Shown one piece after another: positions 33,007 through 41,156 of a stretch of 64,000 nucleotides of DNA. A program made the translations under genes and the position numbers. Source of the stretch: Paenibacillus sp. 453mf (GTDB lineage: Bacteria > Bacillota > Bacilli > Paenibacillales > Paenibacillaceae); contig NZ_FPAC01000009.1 in the NCBI RefSeq assembly GCF_900116105.1, positions 1-64,000 of the forward strand, read 5' to 3'. The notes under the pieces were generated by a model that saw nothing but the letters and a program-made list of their open reading frames with translations, did no database searches and was not told the DNA's origin. Each line of letters starts with the position of its first letter. The first letter of the stretch is position 1.

Positions 33007-34506
33007 ATGAGCGGAGCGATCACGGTTGTTGGTCTTGGTTCGGGAGGAGAAGACCAGCTGACGCTTGGAATACTGAAGAGGTTGAAGCAAGCTGCGCGTA
33101 TCTATGCACGGACACTCGATCATCCCGTGTTTAATGATCTGAAAGATCTACAATTAACGATTGTTTCTTTCGATAATATATATGAAGCCAAGAGTTCTTT
33201 TCCCGAAGTCTATGATGCCATAACGGAGGAGCTGATGAACCTGGCAGCCGGAGCGGCCGCAGGGGAAGAAATTGTGTACGCTGTACCCGGGCATCCCATG
33301 GTAGCGGAAGCTACAGTTCGTCTGCTGAAGGAGCGTTGCCCGGAGCGGGGAATCGAGCTGACTGTGCTCGGTGGGGAGAGCTTCCTGGATGAAGCCTTCA
33401 CAAGACTCGGCTTTGATCCGATAGAAGGATTTCAGCTGCTCGATGCCGGTGTCATTGACGCAAGCCTGTTTCATCCCCAGCTTCATACGGTAATAGGACA
33501 GGTATATGATATTTTTACCGCTTCTGATGTGAAGCTGAGCCTAATGGAGGTCTATCCTGACGATACCCTTGTATATGCCTGCCATGCGCTTGGAGTGGAG
33601 GGTCAGGAGCAAATTCATGAAGTTCCATTATATGAGCTCGATCGGGTAGAGGGATACGGCAATCTCTCCTTGATTTATGTACCGAGAAGAGACGATGAGC
33701 AGCTCCGGAGACGTGCCTTCAGTCGCTTGCATGAGATTGTGGCCATTCTTCGCAGTCCGGAAGGCTGTCCATGGGATCGTGAACAGACCCATGCTTCGAT
33801 CCGCAAGAATCTGATCGAGGAAACCTATGAAGTGCTCGAAACCATTGATGATGATGATCCGGACCACATGAAGGAGGAGCTCGGAGACTTGCTCCTGCAA
33901 ATCATGCTTCACTCCCAAATGGAGGAAGAGCTAGGCTCATTTAACGTGTATGATGTGATTGAAACGCTGAATGATAAGCTGATCTTCCGTCATCCGCACG
34001 TCTTTGGCGATAATCAAGCAGAGGATGCGGGCGAGGCGATTGCAAACTGGGAAGCGATGAAGCTGGAGGAGAAGAAGCGCAAAGGTCAAGAGAGCGAAGA
34101 CAGATCGGCCCTGGCAGGCATCCCAAGAGATCTCCCGGCATTAATGAAATCATACAAGCTGCAGAAGAAAGCGGCCAAAGTCGGGTTTGACTGGGATGAC
34201 GTGAGCGGCGTCATCGCTAAAGTCGAGGAGGAACTGGCTGAGCTGAAGGAATCTATTGCCGAAGGGCAGTCTCCGCAGGAGCAAATGCTTGAGCTGGGTG
34301 ACATCCTGTTTGCGTCCGTTAATATCGCAAGGTTCATTGATGCTGACCCGGAAGAGGCGTTGTCTGCTGTCAACCGCAAATTTAGCCGCAGATTCCGCTA
34401 CATCGAGGAGCGGTTGGCAGAGCAGGGACGAACGGTTCATGACAGCAGTTTAGACGAGATGGAAGGATACTGGCAGGAAGCAAAGAAAGTGCTGAAAGAC
34501 ATTTGA
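33007..34506 (+). CDS. yabN: YabN, tetrapyrrole methylase-MazG pyrophosphohydrolase fusion
   Basis: A 499-residue two-domain protein. Residues 1-225 look like a SAM-dependent tetrapyrrole methylase (ITVVGLGSGGEDQLTLG, VYAVPGHPMVAE), residues 235-495 are two MazG-type repeats (CPWDREQTHASIRKNLIEETYEVLE, EELGDLLLQIMLH, and a second degenerate copy). MazG enzymes hydrolyse abnormal NTPs; the role of the methylase half is unknown. GGAGGT is eight bases before ATG 33007, so the frame start at 32992 is rejected. Order yabM-yabN is as in B. subtilis. Confidence 0.92.
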   Translation: MSGAITVVGLGSGGEDQLTLGILKRLKQAARIYARTLDHPVFNDLKDLQLTIVSFDNIYEAKSSFPEVYDAITEELMNLAAGAAAGEEIVYAVPGHPMVAEATVRLLKERCPERGIELTVLGGESFLDEAFTRLGFDPIEGFQLLDAGVIDASLFHPQLHTVIGQVYDIFTASDVKLSLMEVYPDDTLVYACHALGVEGQEQIHEVPLYELDRVEGYGNLSLIYVPRRDDEQLRRRAFSRLHEIVAILRSPEGCPWDREQTHASIRKNLIEETYEVLETIDDDDPDHMKEELGDLLLQIMLHSQMEEELGSFNVYDVIETLNDKLIFRHPHVFGDNQAEDAGEAIANWEAMKLEEKKRKGQESEDRSALAGIPRDLPALMKSYKLQKKAAKVGFDWDDVSGVIAKVEEELAELKESIAEGQSPQEQMLELGDILFASVNIARFIDADPEEALSAVNRKFSRRFRYIEERLAEQGRTVHDSSLDEMEGYWQEAKKVLKDI

Positions 34507-34600
34507 TGGAACATGGTTCACAACTCAAAGGTATTGTGAGAAATGGATTCAACGAACAGGGAATTGGAATAGCATTCCTATTTTGCTGAGGCGGCCTTGT

Positions 34601-34630
34601 TTGACAATGGCCCCTAAAATATCGTATTCT
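34601..34630 (+). promoter_or_regulatory. sigma-A promoter upstream of the HU gene
   Basis: TTGACA, 18 bases, TATTCT. The leader would be about 165 bases. Confidence 0.55.
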
Positions 34631-34802
34631 TGATCAAACCATGGGACAAATACCGGGCATGTCACAAAAAAAGATCCATCACAGAAGGATTTTTCCGGTA
34701 TAAGCAAGAATAGAAAACATAGTAAAGTTACGTGACAGGACAGCGTTAATACGCTCCACTATAGTTGCGTATCATTTTCTTTAATTTGGGAGGCTTTTAA
34801 AC

Positions 34803-35075
34803 ATGAACAAAACAGATCTGATCAACAACATCTCTGAAAAGAGCGGGTTAACTAAAAAAGACGTAGAATCTGTACTTAACAATTTCCTTGGTGAAATTAC
34901 AGATGCACTTGCAGGTGGGGATAAAGTTCAATTGATCGGTTTCGGTACTTTCGAAACTCGTAAACGTTCCGGACGTACGGGACGCAACCCGCAAACAGGA
35001 ACAGCGATTGAAATCCCTGCTTCTAACGTTCCAGCTTTTAAAGCGGGTAATAAACTTAAAGAAGCCGTAAAGTAA
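34803..35075 (+). CDS. hup: DNA-binding protein HU
   Basis: A 90-residue HU protein that bends and compacts DNA as a dimer. The family is unmistakable: MNKTDLINNISEKSGLTKKDVE helices, KVQLIGFGTFETRKRSGRTGRNPQTG with the DNA-binding arm, and the C-terminal PAFKAGNKLKEAVK. TTGGGAGG precedes the ATG. B. subtilis keeps its hbs elsewhere, so the position between yabN and rqcP is a lineage feature. The stop codon abuts the ATG of rqcP. Confidence 0.96.
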   Translation: MNKTDLINNISEKSGLTKKDVESVLNNFLGEITDALAGGDKVQLIGFGTFETRKRSGRTGRNPQTGTAIEIPASNVPAFKAGNKLKEAVK

Positions 35076-35354
35076 ATGCGTGTTGATAAATTTCTTAAAG
35101 TGTCCAGGCTGATTAAGCGCCGTACCGTGGCGAAGGATGTCTCTGAGCAGGGGAGAGTGCTGATTAATGGACGCGAAGCTAAGCCTAGCACTAGTGTTAA
35201 GGTGGGTGACGAGATTACGGTCCAATTCGGGCAGAAGCTCGTTACTGTTCGCGTCGAAAGATTAGCCGAAAGCACACGTAAGGAAGAGGCATCCAGCTTA
35301 TTCTCTGTGGTGAAGGAAGAAGCCATCGCCAAGAATAATGGACTTGATTTTTAA
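35076..35354 (+). CDS. rqcP: RqcP (YabO), S4-domain ribosome quality control protein
   Basis: RqcP acts with RqcH on stalled 50S subunits to add poly-Ala tails to nascent chains, marking them for decay. The 92-residue protein has the S4 fold: MRVDKFLKVSRLIKRRTVAKDVSEQGRVLINGREAKPST, the pattern that holds the conserved Arg residues for rRNA/tRNA contact. Its ATG begins on the base after the HU stop; no clear ribosome site is present, so translation probably depends on coupling to HU. Confidence 0.93.
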   Translation: MRVDKFLKVSRLIKRRTVAKDVSEQGRVLINGREAKPSTSVKVGDEITVQFGQKLVTVRVERLAESTRKEEASSLFSVVKEEAIAKNNGLDF

Positions 35355-35376
35355 ATGCCGTCAACATAACAGAAGA

Positions 35377-35412
35377 GCGCTCTATCCCTCGGTTGGATAG
35401 AGTGCTTTTTTC
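35377..35412 (+). terminator. terminator after rqcP
   Basis: An 11-bp stem (GCGCTCTATCC/GGATAGAGTGC, one wobble pair) followed by six T. Confidence 0.92.
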
Positions 35413-35481
35413 TATTCATGGCATGTTCTAATCTGTGTATCTTGCCCATAAGCTAGGTGTAAGAAGGGAGGGGTACATGCC

Positions 35482-35766
35482 ATGATGGAACAAACGAAGC
35501 TGAAACAGCACAGCATGACGATTCAGAATCGGAAGCTGCTCGATATTACGGGTGTCATGAATGTAGAGAGCTTTGACAGCGAGGAATTTCTGCTGAAGAC
35601 AGAGCTTGGTCATCTGACAATTCGGGGCAACAATTTACATATTAAGAACCTCAGCTTGGAGGAAGGATTGCTCTCAATTGAAGGGTACGTCAGCTCCCTT
35701 GTATATCTAGATCCCGGTTCTAATGCTAAATCTGGCAAGGGGCTTCTTGGCAAGCTGTTTCGATGA
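35482..35766 (+). CDS. yabP: sporulation protein YabP
   Basis: A 94-residue YabP/YqfC family sporulation protein, made in the mother cell in B. subtilis; molecular role unknown. The hallmark pattern RKLLDITGVMNVESFDSEEFLLKTELGHLTIRGNNLHIKNLSLEEGLLSIEGYV is seen. A GGGAGGGG site precedes ATG 35482; Met2 is an alternative. It overlaps yabQ by four bases (ATGA), so the two are coupled. Confidence 0.93.
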   Translation: MMEQTKLKQHSMTIQNRKLLDITGVMNVESFDSEEFLLKTELGHLTIRGNNLHIKNLSLEEGLLSIEGYVSSLVYLDPGSNAKSGKGLLGKLFR

Positions 35767-36332
35767 ATCCTGAGCTTCAATGGCTTACGCTGGGATGGAT
35801 GCTCCTCTCCGGAGGGATTATGGGAATCGTGTATGACAGTTACCGGGTACTGTCAGGTCAGTTAAGATTTCCGCGGTGGAGCATCCATATTCTTGATCTG
35901 ATGTACTGGCTGATCGCAGCCTTATTTATATTTCGAACACTCTATATAGTTAACCATGGAGACTTGAGGTTTTATGTCTTTTTAGGTCTGTTCATAGGGG
36001 TTTGGATCTATTTTTTGGTTTTAAGTGTTACGATTCAAAAATTTGTGGTAATGTTAATTGGAATTGTAAAACGTTTGGCATACGGCATCTACCGGATATT
36101 AAATGTATTGTTTGTTCTTCCGATCAAAGGGATTATAAGAGTCCTGCGCATTTTATTCGGATTTATAATGGCTGCGTTTATTTTTATTATCAGGATGCTG
36201 TACCAGTTGATCAGACCGATATTGAAGCTGCTTTATTTGCCGCTCCGGCCACTCCTCAGCAGATGGAAGACGCCGATGTGGCTGCAACGTGTATGGGTTC
36301 GAATTAAAGAGTGGTGGACCTATTGGTTCTAG
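35763..36332 (+). CDS. yabQ: spore cortex protein YabQ
   Basis: YabQ is a mother-cell membrane protein needed for cortex formation. The 189-residue sequence has the YabQ N-terminus (LQWLTLGWMLLSGGIMGIVYDSYRVL) with helices at about 5-25, 40-60 and 68-90, then further hydrophobic stretches between basic residues at 95-160 and a Trp/Arg-rich tail. The C-terminal part is longer and more repetitive (RPILKLLYLPLRPLL) than I would expect of the family core. It is coupled to yabP by an ATGA overlap. Confidence 0.9.
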   Translation: MNPELQWLTLGWMLLSGGIMGIVYDSYRVLSGQLRFPRWSIHILDLMYWLIAALFIFRTLYIVNHGDLRFYVFLGLFIGVWIYFLVLSVTIQKFVVMLIGIVKRLAYGIYRILNVLFVLPIKGIIRVLRILFGFIMAAFIFIIRMLYQLIRPILKLLYLPLRPLLSRWKTPMWLQRVWVRIKEWWTYWF

Positions 36333-36365
36333 ATCGCCCTGATTATGATGAAGGAGGTTCCACGG

Positions 36366-36710
36366 ATGAGTAAACCGTCTGGGCGCCATATTCGAAGTAC
36401 ATCTCAAGGAAATGCGCATAAATCAACAACTACGGGGGCACGCAGGCGAATCATGCTGTGGCTTACCTTTATGGTTTGCTTTACAGGGTGGGCAGTGTAC
36501 ACTTTCTATAGTCAATCTGTTCAAATGGCGGACAAGAGTGCCAAGCTTGAGCAGGCGACAAAGATCAATGCTGAGGCTCAGAAGGAGAAGACCGAACTGT
36601 CCAATGAAGTGGAGCGGCTGCAGGATCCTGAATACATCGGGCAGCTGGCACGGAAGAAGTACGGGATGTTTATGCCGGGTGAAACACCAATTTATCCAGT
36701 AGATGAATAG
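36366..36710 (+). CDS. divIC: cell division protein DivIC (FtsB-like)
   Basis: DivIC is a bitopic septum protein that works with FtsL and DivIB. The 114-residue protein has a basic cytoplasmic N-terminus, one membrane helix (about residues 30-50, IMLWLTFMVCFTGWAVYTF), a coiled coil (about 55-90) and the conserved end PEYIGQLARKKYGMFMPGETPI. ATG 36366 is chosen because AAGGAGGT is just upstream; the frame start at 36345 precedes that site. It lies 33 bp after yabQ. Confidence 0.94.
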   Translation: MSKPSGRHIRSTSQGNAHKSTTTGARRRIMLWLTFMVCFTGWAVYTFYSQSVQMADKSAKLEQATKINAEAQKEKTELSNEVERLQDPEYIGQLARKKYGMFMPGETPIYPVDE

Positions 36711-36801
36711 GACAGGCAGGTACATCACATTCAGTCAAAATTTACTGGTATTTGATGCAAATATAACCGTAAAATAGGCTGCAAAGCAGGCGTCCGCTCA
36801 G

Positions 36802-36831
36802 TTGACCTTGCTTTGGGGCATAAGGTATAAT
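36802..36831 (+). promoter_or_regulatory. sigma-A promoter of yabR
   Basis: TTGACC, 18 bases, TATAAT, some 64 bases before the yabR start. A TTGACA that follows at 36831 has no -10 at a workable distance. Confidence 0.65.
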
Positions 36832-36894
36832 TGACATACCGCAACAGATTCAAAAATCGGGTTGTATAATTTTAAGGGAGGATCATTTTATTCT

Positions 36895-37428
36895 ATGGCA
36901 ATTGAAGTGGGCACCAAGTTAGAGGGCAAAGTGACAGGCATCACGCATTTTGGAGCATTTGTGGATCTGTCAGGAGGTGTCACGGGTCTCGTTCACATCT
37001 CGGAAATCGCCGATAATTACGTTAAGGATGTCAATGATCACCTGAAGATTAATGACGTCGTAACCGTTAAGGTCATTAACGTTGATAAAGACGGCAAAAT
37101 TGGACTTTCCATTAAGCAGGCAGTAGATCGCCCTGCAGGTGAAGTACAACAGCAGGCTCGTCCACCAAGAGCACCAAGACCGGAACGTACTGGTGGAGAC
37201 AGAGAACGATTCGGCGGCGGCAGCAGCAGCGGTAGTGGCGGCAGTAGCTATAACAATCGTGAACGGGGAGGGCGTCCTTACAAACCTTCTGCCGGCAAGC
37301 CTTCGTTTGGCAAGCCTTCATTCGAGGATAAAATGTCACGCTTCCTGAAAGACAGTGAAGAGCGAATTTCGTCGCTGAAGAAGAACACTGAAGGTAAACG
37401 TGGAGGCCGCGGCGCGAAACGTATGTAA
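36895..37428 (+). CDS. yabR: S1-domain RNA-binding protein YabR
   Basis: A 177-residue protein with one S1 RNA-binding domain (residues 1-75: VGTKLEGKVTGITHFGAFVDLSGGVTGLVHISEI), similar to polynucleotide phosphorylase S1 and to B. subtilis YabR. The second half is a disordered region rich in Gly, Arg, Pro and Ser, with RGG-like and repeated KPSFGKPSF segments, probably a second RNA-contact tail. ATG 36895 follows AAGGGAGG at long spacing (13). B. subtilis has two tRNA genes after yabR; none is present here. Confidence 0.92.
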   Translation: MAIEVGTKLEGKVTGITHFGAFVDLSGGVTGLVHISEIADNYVKDVNDHLKINDVVTVKVINVDKDGKIGLSIKQAVDRPAGEVQQQARPPRAPRPERTGGDRERFGGGSSSGSGGSSYNNRERGGRPYKPSAGKPSFGKPSFEDKMSRFLKDSEERISSLKKNTEGKRGGRGAKRM

Positions 37429-37470
37429 GTTATCAACCTGATCTTACGCATAGATTGTATCGTATAGAAG

Positions 37471-37503
37471 AACCACAGACTTTTTATAGTCTGTGGTTTT
37501 TTT
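37471..37503 (+). terminator. terminator after yabR
   Basis: A perfect 11-bp stem (AACCACAGACT/AGTCTGTGGTT) followed by a long T-run. Confidence 0.95.
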
Positions 37504-37700
37504 GTCGCTTGTGAGGAATCGTCCGACAGGTTTCAAGCGAATTCCGGTATTCTCTTTTCATATCGCTAGCAGATTTAGGCGGACAGAAGACTTGCGCATC
37601 CGGCAAATACATACGAATTTGATACGAACAGAAAGGGACAAGCCTATACCGTTGCTTCATTCGCCTACGCTTCTCTGAACTTTCGCACACTCCCTATTTT

Positions 37701-37767
37701 TGTCGGAAATTTCTTTTGGCACGGTTTGTGTTTCTGACAAACTTTCACAGAACAAGCTGACTATAAT
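37701..37767 (+). promoter_or_regulatory. spoIIE promoter of Spo0A-activated type
   Basis: A perfect -10 TATAAT at 37762-37767 is preceded by TGACAA at 37735 (21-bp spacer; CTGACA at 37734 gives 22). B. subtilis spoIIE and spoIIG share this stretched spacing and need Spo0A~P. A one-mismatch 0A box, TGTCGGA, lies at 37701-37707 and TCCGACA, also one mismatch, at 37522. Since the -10 covers the ATG at 37766, that codon cannot be the start. Confidence 0.6.
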
Positions 37768-37804
37768 GGGTACCATCAAATCAAACGATTGGGGTGCCAA
37801 AGTA

Positions 37805-40309
37805 ATGGACAAGTGGAATGTAATACCTTTCCCTGGACTGAGAACAGGCAAAGGAGGCAAAGCCATTCGTAAAGAAGCAGGCACGAGAATAAAATCCTGG
37901 GCGGGATCGCTGAAGGCCGTACAGTTCATTGCGGAGAAGAAATGGATGATTCTGCTGACGGTAATGGGTTTTTTGCTCGGCAAGGCTATGATATTGGACG
38001 AGTTATCTCCTTTTGCCATAGCCTACTTCGCCGTCATTATGTTCCTGAGAAGAGATTTTCTGCTCCCGGTAGGGATCGCTATTCTGGCCGGAGGCTTTTT
38101 CGCTCCCTATCCCACACTATTTACGATCGCCGCCGAGGTCAGTATTTTCTATCTCCTCTATCGAGGGCTCTCGTCTTTTGGCAAGACCGAGTTGTCTTAC
38201 GCACCGGTGATGGTATTCACTTCAGCCTTTATGGTCAATTTGTTTACCGTCCTGATCGGACCCTCATTCACATGGTACGCGGTCCTAATGATGACGATCG
38301 ATGCCATACTCAGCTTCGTGCTCACCCTTGTGTTTATTCAGGCCATTCCCGTGTTCACTTATCGCAAGAAAAATGTAAACCTCCGCAGCGAGGAGATCCT
38401 GTGTCTTATAATTCTACTGGCATCCGTCATGACAGGGGCTGTCGGTTTTACGGTATATAATCTATCCGCTGAGAATGTGCTGTCACGATATCTTATTCTT
38501 GTCTTTGCTCTAGTGGGAGGTGCACCGCTTGGCGCATCGGTCGGGGTAATCACGGGACTAATTCTGAGTCTTGCCAATATGTCAGCGATATATCAGATGA
38601 GCTTGCTTGCTTTCTCCGGCATGCTGGCGGGGATGCTGAAGGAAGGAAAGAAGCTGGCTGTCTCGCTTGGGATGCTGCTTGGCTCCTCCATTCTGGCCAT
38701 TTATCTAGGCGGAACGGGAGATGTGATCACATCAACCTATGAGAGCTGTGCCGCAATATTACTCTTTTTGCTGACACCGAAGAGTATATTAAATGTCATA
38801 TCGAAATATGTGCCTGGGACGCAGGACCACAGCCATAATCAGCATGAATATGCGAAGCGGATTCGGGATTTGACAGCTGAACGAGTAACCCGGTTCTCAC
38901 AGGTGTTTAAGCAGCTGTCGAAGAGCTTTGATCAGATGTCGGAGGCACCTGAGATCAAGCAAGGACAACAGGATATGGAGCATTTTATGAATGCTGTGGC
39001 TGACGGGACCTGTGCTGCTTGCTTCAAGCAGTCTCAGTGTTGGGACGGCAAGTTCTATCAGACTTATAAGTACATGACGGAAATGATGTCGGCGATTGAA
39101 GAGAATCCAGACTTTGAAGCGAGGGATATTCCTGCATCCTGGACTAAATCATGTGCCAAGACGGATGCTGTCTTAGAGGTGATGAAGCGTCAATATGGGC
39201 TATACCAAGATAATATGCAATGGAAGCGGCAAATATACGACAGCCGTGTGCTGGTTGCCGAGCAATTGTCCGGCGTGTCTCAGGTAATGGAGGACCTGGC
39301 ACGTGAGATCCAGCGCGAAACAACGATTATGCATAAGCAGGAGGATCAGATTCGTTCCGCCTTGGAGCAGCTCGGTTTATCCATTCACAGCATCGACATC
39401 ATTAACCTGGACGCAGGTCATGTCGAGATTGAGATTGTACATGCTTATACGAGAGGATTTGATGAATGCCGAAAAATTATTGCACCACTGCTGTCCGATA
39501 TTCTTGATGAACATATTGCTGTAGTAGAGGAGGTCATGACTTTACCGAAACAGGGATTGGCGACCGTTACCTTCGGTTCGGCAAAAACCTATGAAGTGAC
39601 AACAGGCGTAGCTGGCGCAGCCAAGGGAGGAGGACTCTTGTCTGGTGACAGCTACAGCACAGTCGAGCTCGGGAATGGAACTTTTGCTGTTGCGTTAAGC
39701 GATGGAATGGGCAATGGTGAACGAGCGAGAATGGAGAGCAGCACAGCTCTTAATATCTTGGAGCAGCTTCTTCAATCCGGGATGGATGCGAAGCTAGCAA
39801 TTAAGTCTGTCAATTCAATTCTGATGCTGCGGTCTCCGGAAGAGATTTATGCCACAGTGGATATGGCACTGATCGATCAGTATTCTGCCCAGTCCACCTT
39901 CTTGAAGATCGGATCGACACCCAGCTTCATTAAGAGAGGGGATGAGGTCATTCCCGTATCTGCCAGCAACCTGCCGATAGGGATTATTAAAGATATTGAG
40001 GTCGATCTCGTCAGTATCCAGCTGAACCCGGGGGATATCGTCATTATGATGACCGATGGCATCTATGATGCGCCCGGCTATGCGGTGAATAAAGAATTGT
40101 GGATGAAGCGGATGATTCAGGAGCTGGATAGTGAAGATCCACAGGAAATTGCCGATATTCTACTAGAGAGAGTTATTCGTTATCAGCAAAATAAAATTCA
40201 TGATGACATGACCGTTGTGGTCGGCAAAATCGATCACTTCAGACCTGAATGGTCAACACTCCGAATTCCGGGAATGGATCGAATGGAGCGACCAAGAACC
40301 GTCAGCTGA
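37805..40309 (+). CDS. spoIIE: stage II sporulation protein E, membrane serine phosphatase
   Basis: SpoIIE moves to the polar septum with FtsZ and dephosphorylates SpoIIAA, which frees sigma-F in the forespore. The 834-residue protein has about ten membrane helices (residues 45-320), a central regulatory region with a Cys cluster (CAACFKQSQC) and a C-terminal PP2C domain (about 600-810) with SGDSYSTVELGNGTFAVALSDGMGNGERA and MMTDGIYDA metal-site Asp residues. ATG 37805 follows GGGGTG at nine bases. Upstream ATGs at 37700 and 37766 lie before or inside the promoter. It opens the spoIIE-yabS-yabT-tilS-hprT block. Confidence 0.95.
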   Translation: MDKWNVIPFPGLRTGKGGKAIRKEAGTRIKSWAGSLKAVQFIAEKKWMILLTVMGFLLGKAMILDELSPFAIAYFAVIMFLRRDFLLPVGIAILAGGFFAPYPTLFTIAAEVSIFYLLYRGLSSFGKTELSYAPVMVFTSAFMVNLFTVLIGPSFTWYAVLMMTIDAILSFVLTLVFIQAIPVFTYRKKNVNLRSEEILCLIILLASVMTGAVGFTVYNLSAENVLSRYLILVFALVGGAPLGASVGVITGLILSLANMSAIYQMSLLAFSGMLAGMLKEGKKLAVSLGMLLGSSILAIYLGGTGDVITSTYESCAAILLFLLTPKSILNVISKYVPGTQDHSHNQHEYAKRIRDLTAERVTRFSQVFKQLSKSFDQMSEAPEIKQGQQDMEHFMNAVADGTCAACFKQSQCWDGKFYQTYKYMTEMMSAIEENPDFEARDIPASWTKSCAKTDAVLEVMKRQYGLYQDNMQWKRQIYDSRVLVAEQLSGVSQVMEDLAREIQRETTIMHKQEDQIRSALEQLGLSIHSIDIINLDAGHVEIEIVHAYTRGFDECRKIIAPLLSDILDEHIAVVEEVMTLPKQGLATVTFGSAKTYEVTTGVAGAAKGGGLLSGDSYSTVELGNGTFAVALSDGMGNGERARMESSTALNILEQLLQSGMDAKLAIKSVNSILMLRSPEEIYATVDMALIDQYSAQSTFLKIGSTPSFIKRGDEVIPVSASNLPIGIIKDIEVDLVSIQLNPGDIVIMMTDGIYDAPGYAVNKELWMKRMIQELDSEDPQEIADILLERVIRYQQNKIHDDMTVVVGKIDHFRPEWSTLRIPGMDRMERPRTVS

Positions 40310-40340
40310 TCAGGACCTATTATATAGAAGAAAAAAATCC

Positions 40341-40401
40341 CCCCGTTTGAATCAATTCAATACTGGAAATAATAGGAATGATCCAGTTGATTTGAAAGGG
40401 G
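40341..40401 (+). promoter_or_regulatory. hairpin covering the yabS ribosome binding site
   Basis: CCCC(G)TTT pairs with AAAGGGG, and inside it TCAA(TA)CTGG pairs with CCAGTTGA, with short bulges. The right arm contains the yabS ribosome site AAAGGGGA (40395-40402). There is no T-run, so control of translation is more likely than termination. Pairing was done by eye. Confidence 0.4.
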
Positions 40402-40406
40402 AATGA

Positions 40407-41156
40407 ATGATGAAGCAGATTTTGCTGATTACAGATGGATGTTCGAATGTTGGATCAAGTCCGGTTCTTGCAGCGGCTCATGCCTTGGAGGAGGGCATTA
40501 CCGTCAATGTGGTTGGCGTAGTGGATTATGGGACCATTGGAGAGCTGGGAAGTCAGGAAATAGATGAAATCGCGAAGGCAGGCGGAGGCATCAGCCGAAT
40601 CGTCGGTACGCCTCATTTGGCGAAGACGATGCAGATGATGACACGCAAAACCGTGGTTCAGACCATTGAAATGGCGGTTAATAAAGAGTTGAAGCAAATT
40701 TTGGGAAAAGGGACGTTATCCGAGCTTCCACCGCATCAGCGCGCGGAGGTTGTGAAGGTAATGGACAACTTAAGTGAAACGACTCCCTTGCAGGTTGCGC
40801 TTCTAATTGATGCAAGCGCGAGCATGAAGCCTAAGCTTCCGGCTGTCGAGGAAGGAATCCGAGATTTGATGCTGAGCCTTCAAGCGCGTGAAGGTATAAG
40901 TCAAATTTCTGTATTTCACTTTCCGGGAAAGCATGGGGGCGAGGAGGCTGTCATTGATATACCTTGGACTGAGGATGTTTATGCCCTGCGTAAGATGTTT
41001 AACAGACTCCAGATGAGGGGAGCAACCCCTACAGGACCCGCAATATTAAAGGTGATGGATTATTACCGTTATGGTACACTAAACGAACACGAGCTTATAT
41101 CTTATGATCAAGGGACTAAAGAAGGGATGCTGGGTGACTATGCCGCTGGGTCCTGA
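40407..41156 (+). CDS. yabS: YabS, von Willebrand A-domain protein
   Basis: A 249-residue YabS-like protein with a VWA fold. The N-terminal ILLITDGCSNVG and VALLIDASASMKPK both resemble the DxSxS metal-site pattern, with ATPTGPAI later. In B. subtilis yabS and the kinase gene yabT follow spoIIE and are induced in sporulation; the function of YabS is unknown. Start ATG 40407 or, with better spacing to AAAGGGGA, ATG 40410. The end overlaps yabT by about 20 bp. A hairpin may cover its ribosome site. Confidence 0.85.
   Translation: MMKQILLITDGCSNVGSSPVLAAAHALEEGITVNVVGVVDYGTIGELGSQEIDEIAKAGGGISRIVGTPHLAKTMQMMTRKTVVQTIEMAVNKELKQILGKGTLSELPPHQRAEVVKVMDNLSETTPLQVALLIDASASMKPKLPAVEEGIRDLMLSLQAREGISQISVFHFPGKHGGEEAVIDIPWTEDVYALRKMFNRLQMRGATPTGPAILKVMDYYRYGTLNEHELISYDQGTKEGMLGDYAAGS

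Noticed and set aside
35421..35454. sigma-E promoter for yabP
   Set aside because: GCATGTT and CATAAGCT resemble the elements but the spacer is 19, longer than the usual 13-15.
36831..36870. Second yabR promoter using TTGACA 36831 and TATAAT 36865
   Set aside because: The spacer would be 28 bases, far too long.
37429..37700. tRNA genes after yabR, as in B. subtilis
   Set aside because: No cloverleaf, T-loop GGTTCGA or CCA end was found in the interval.
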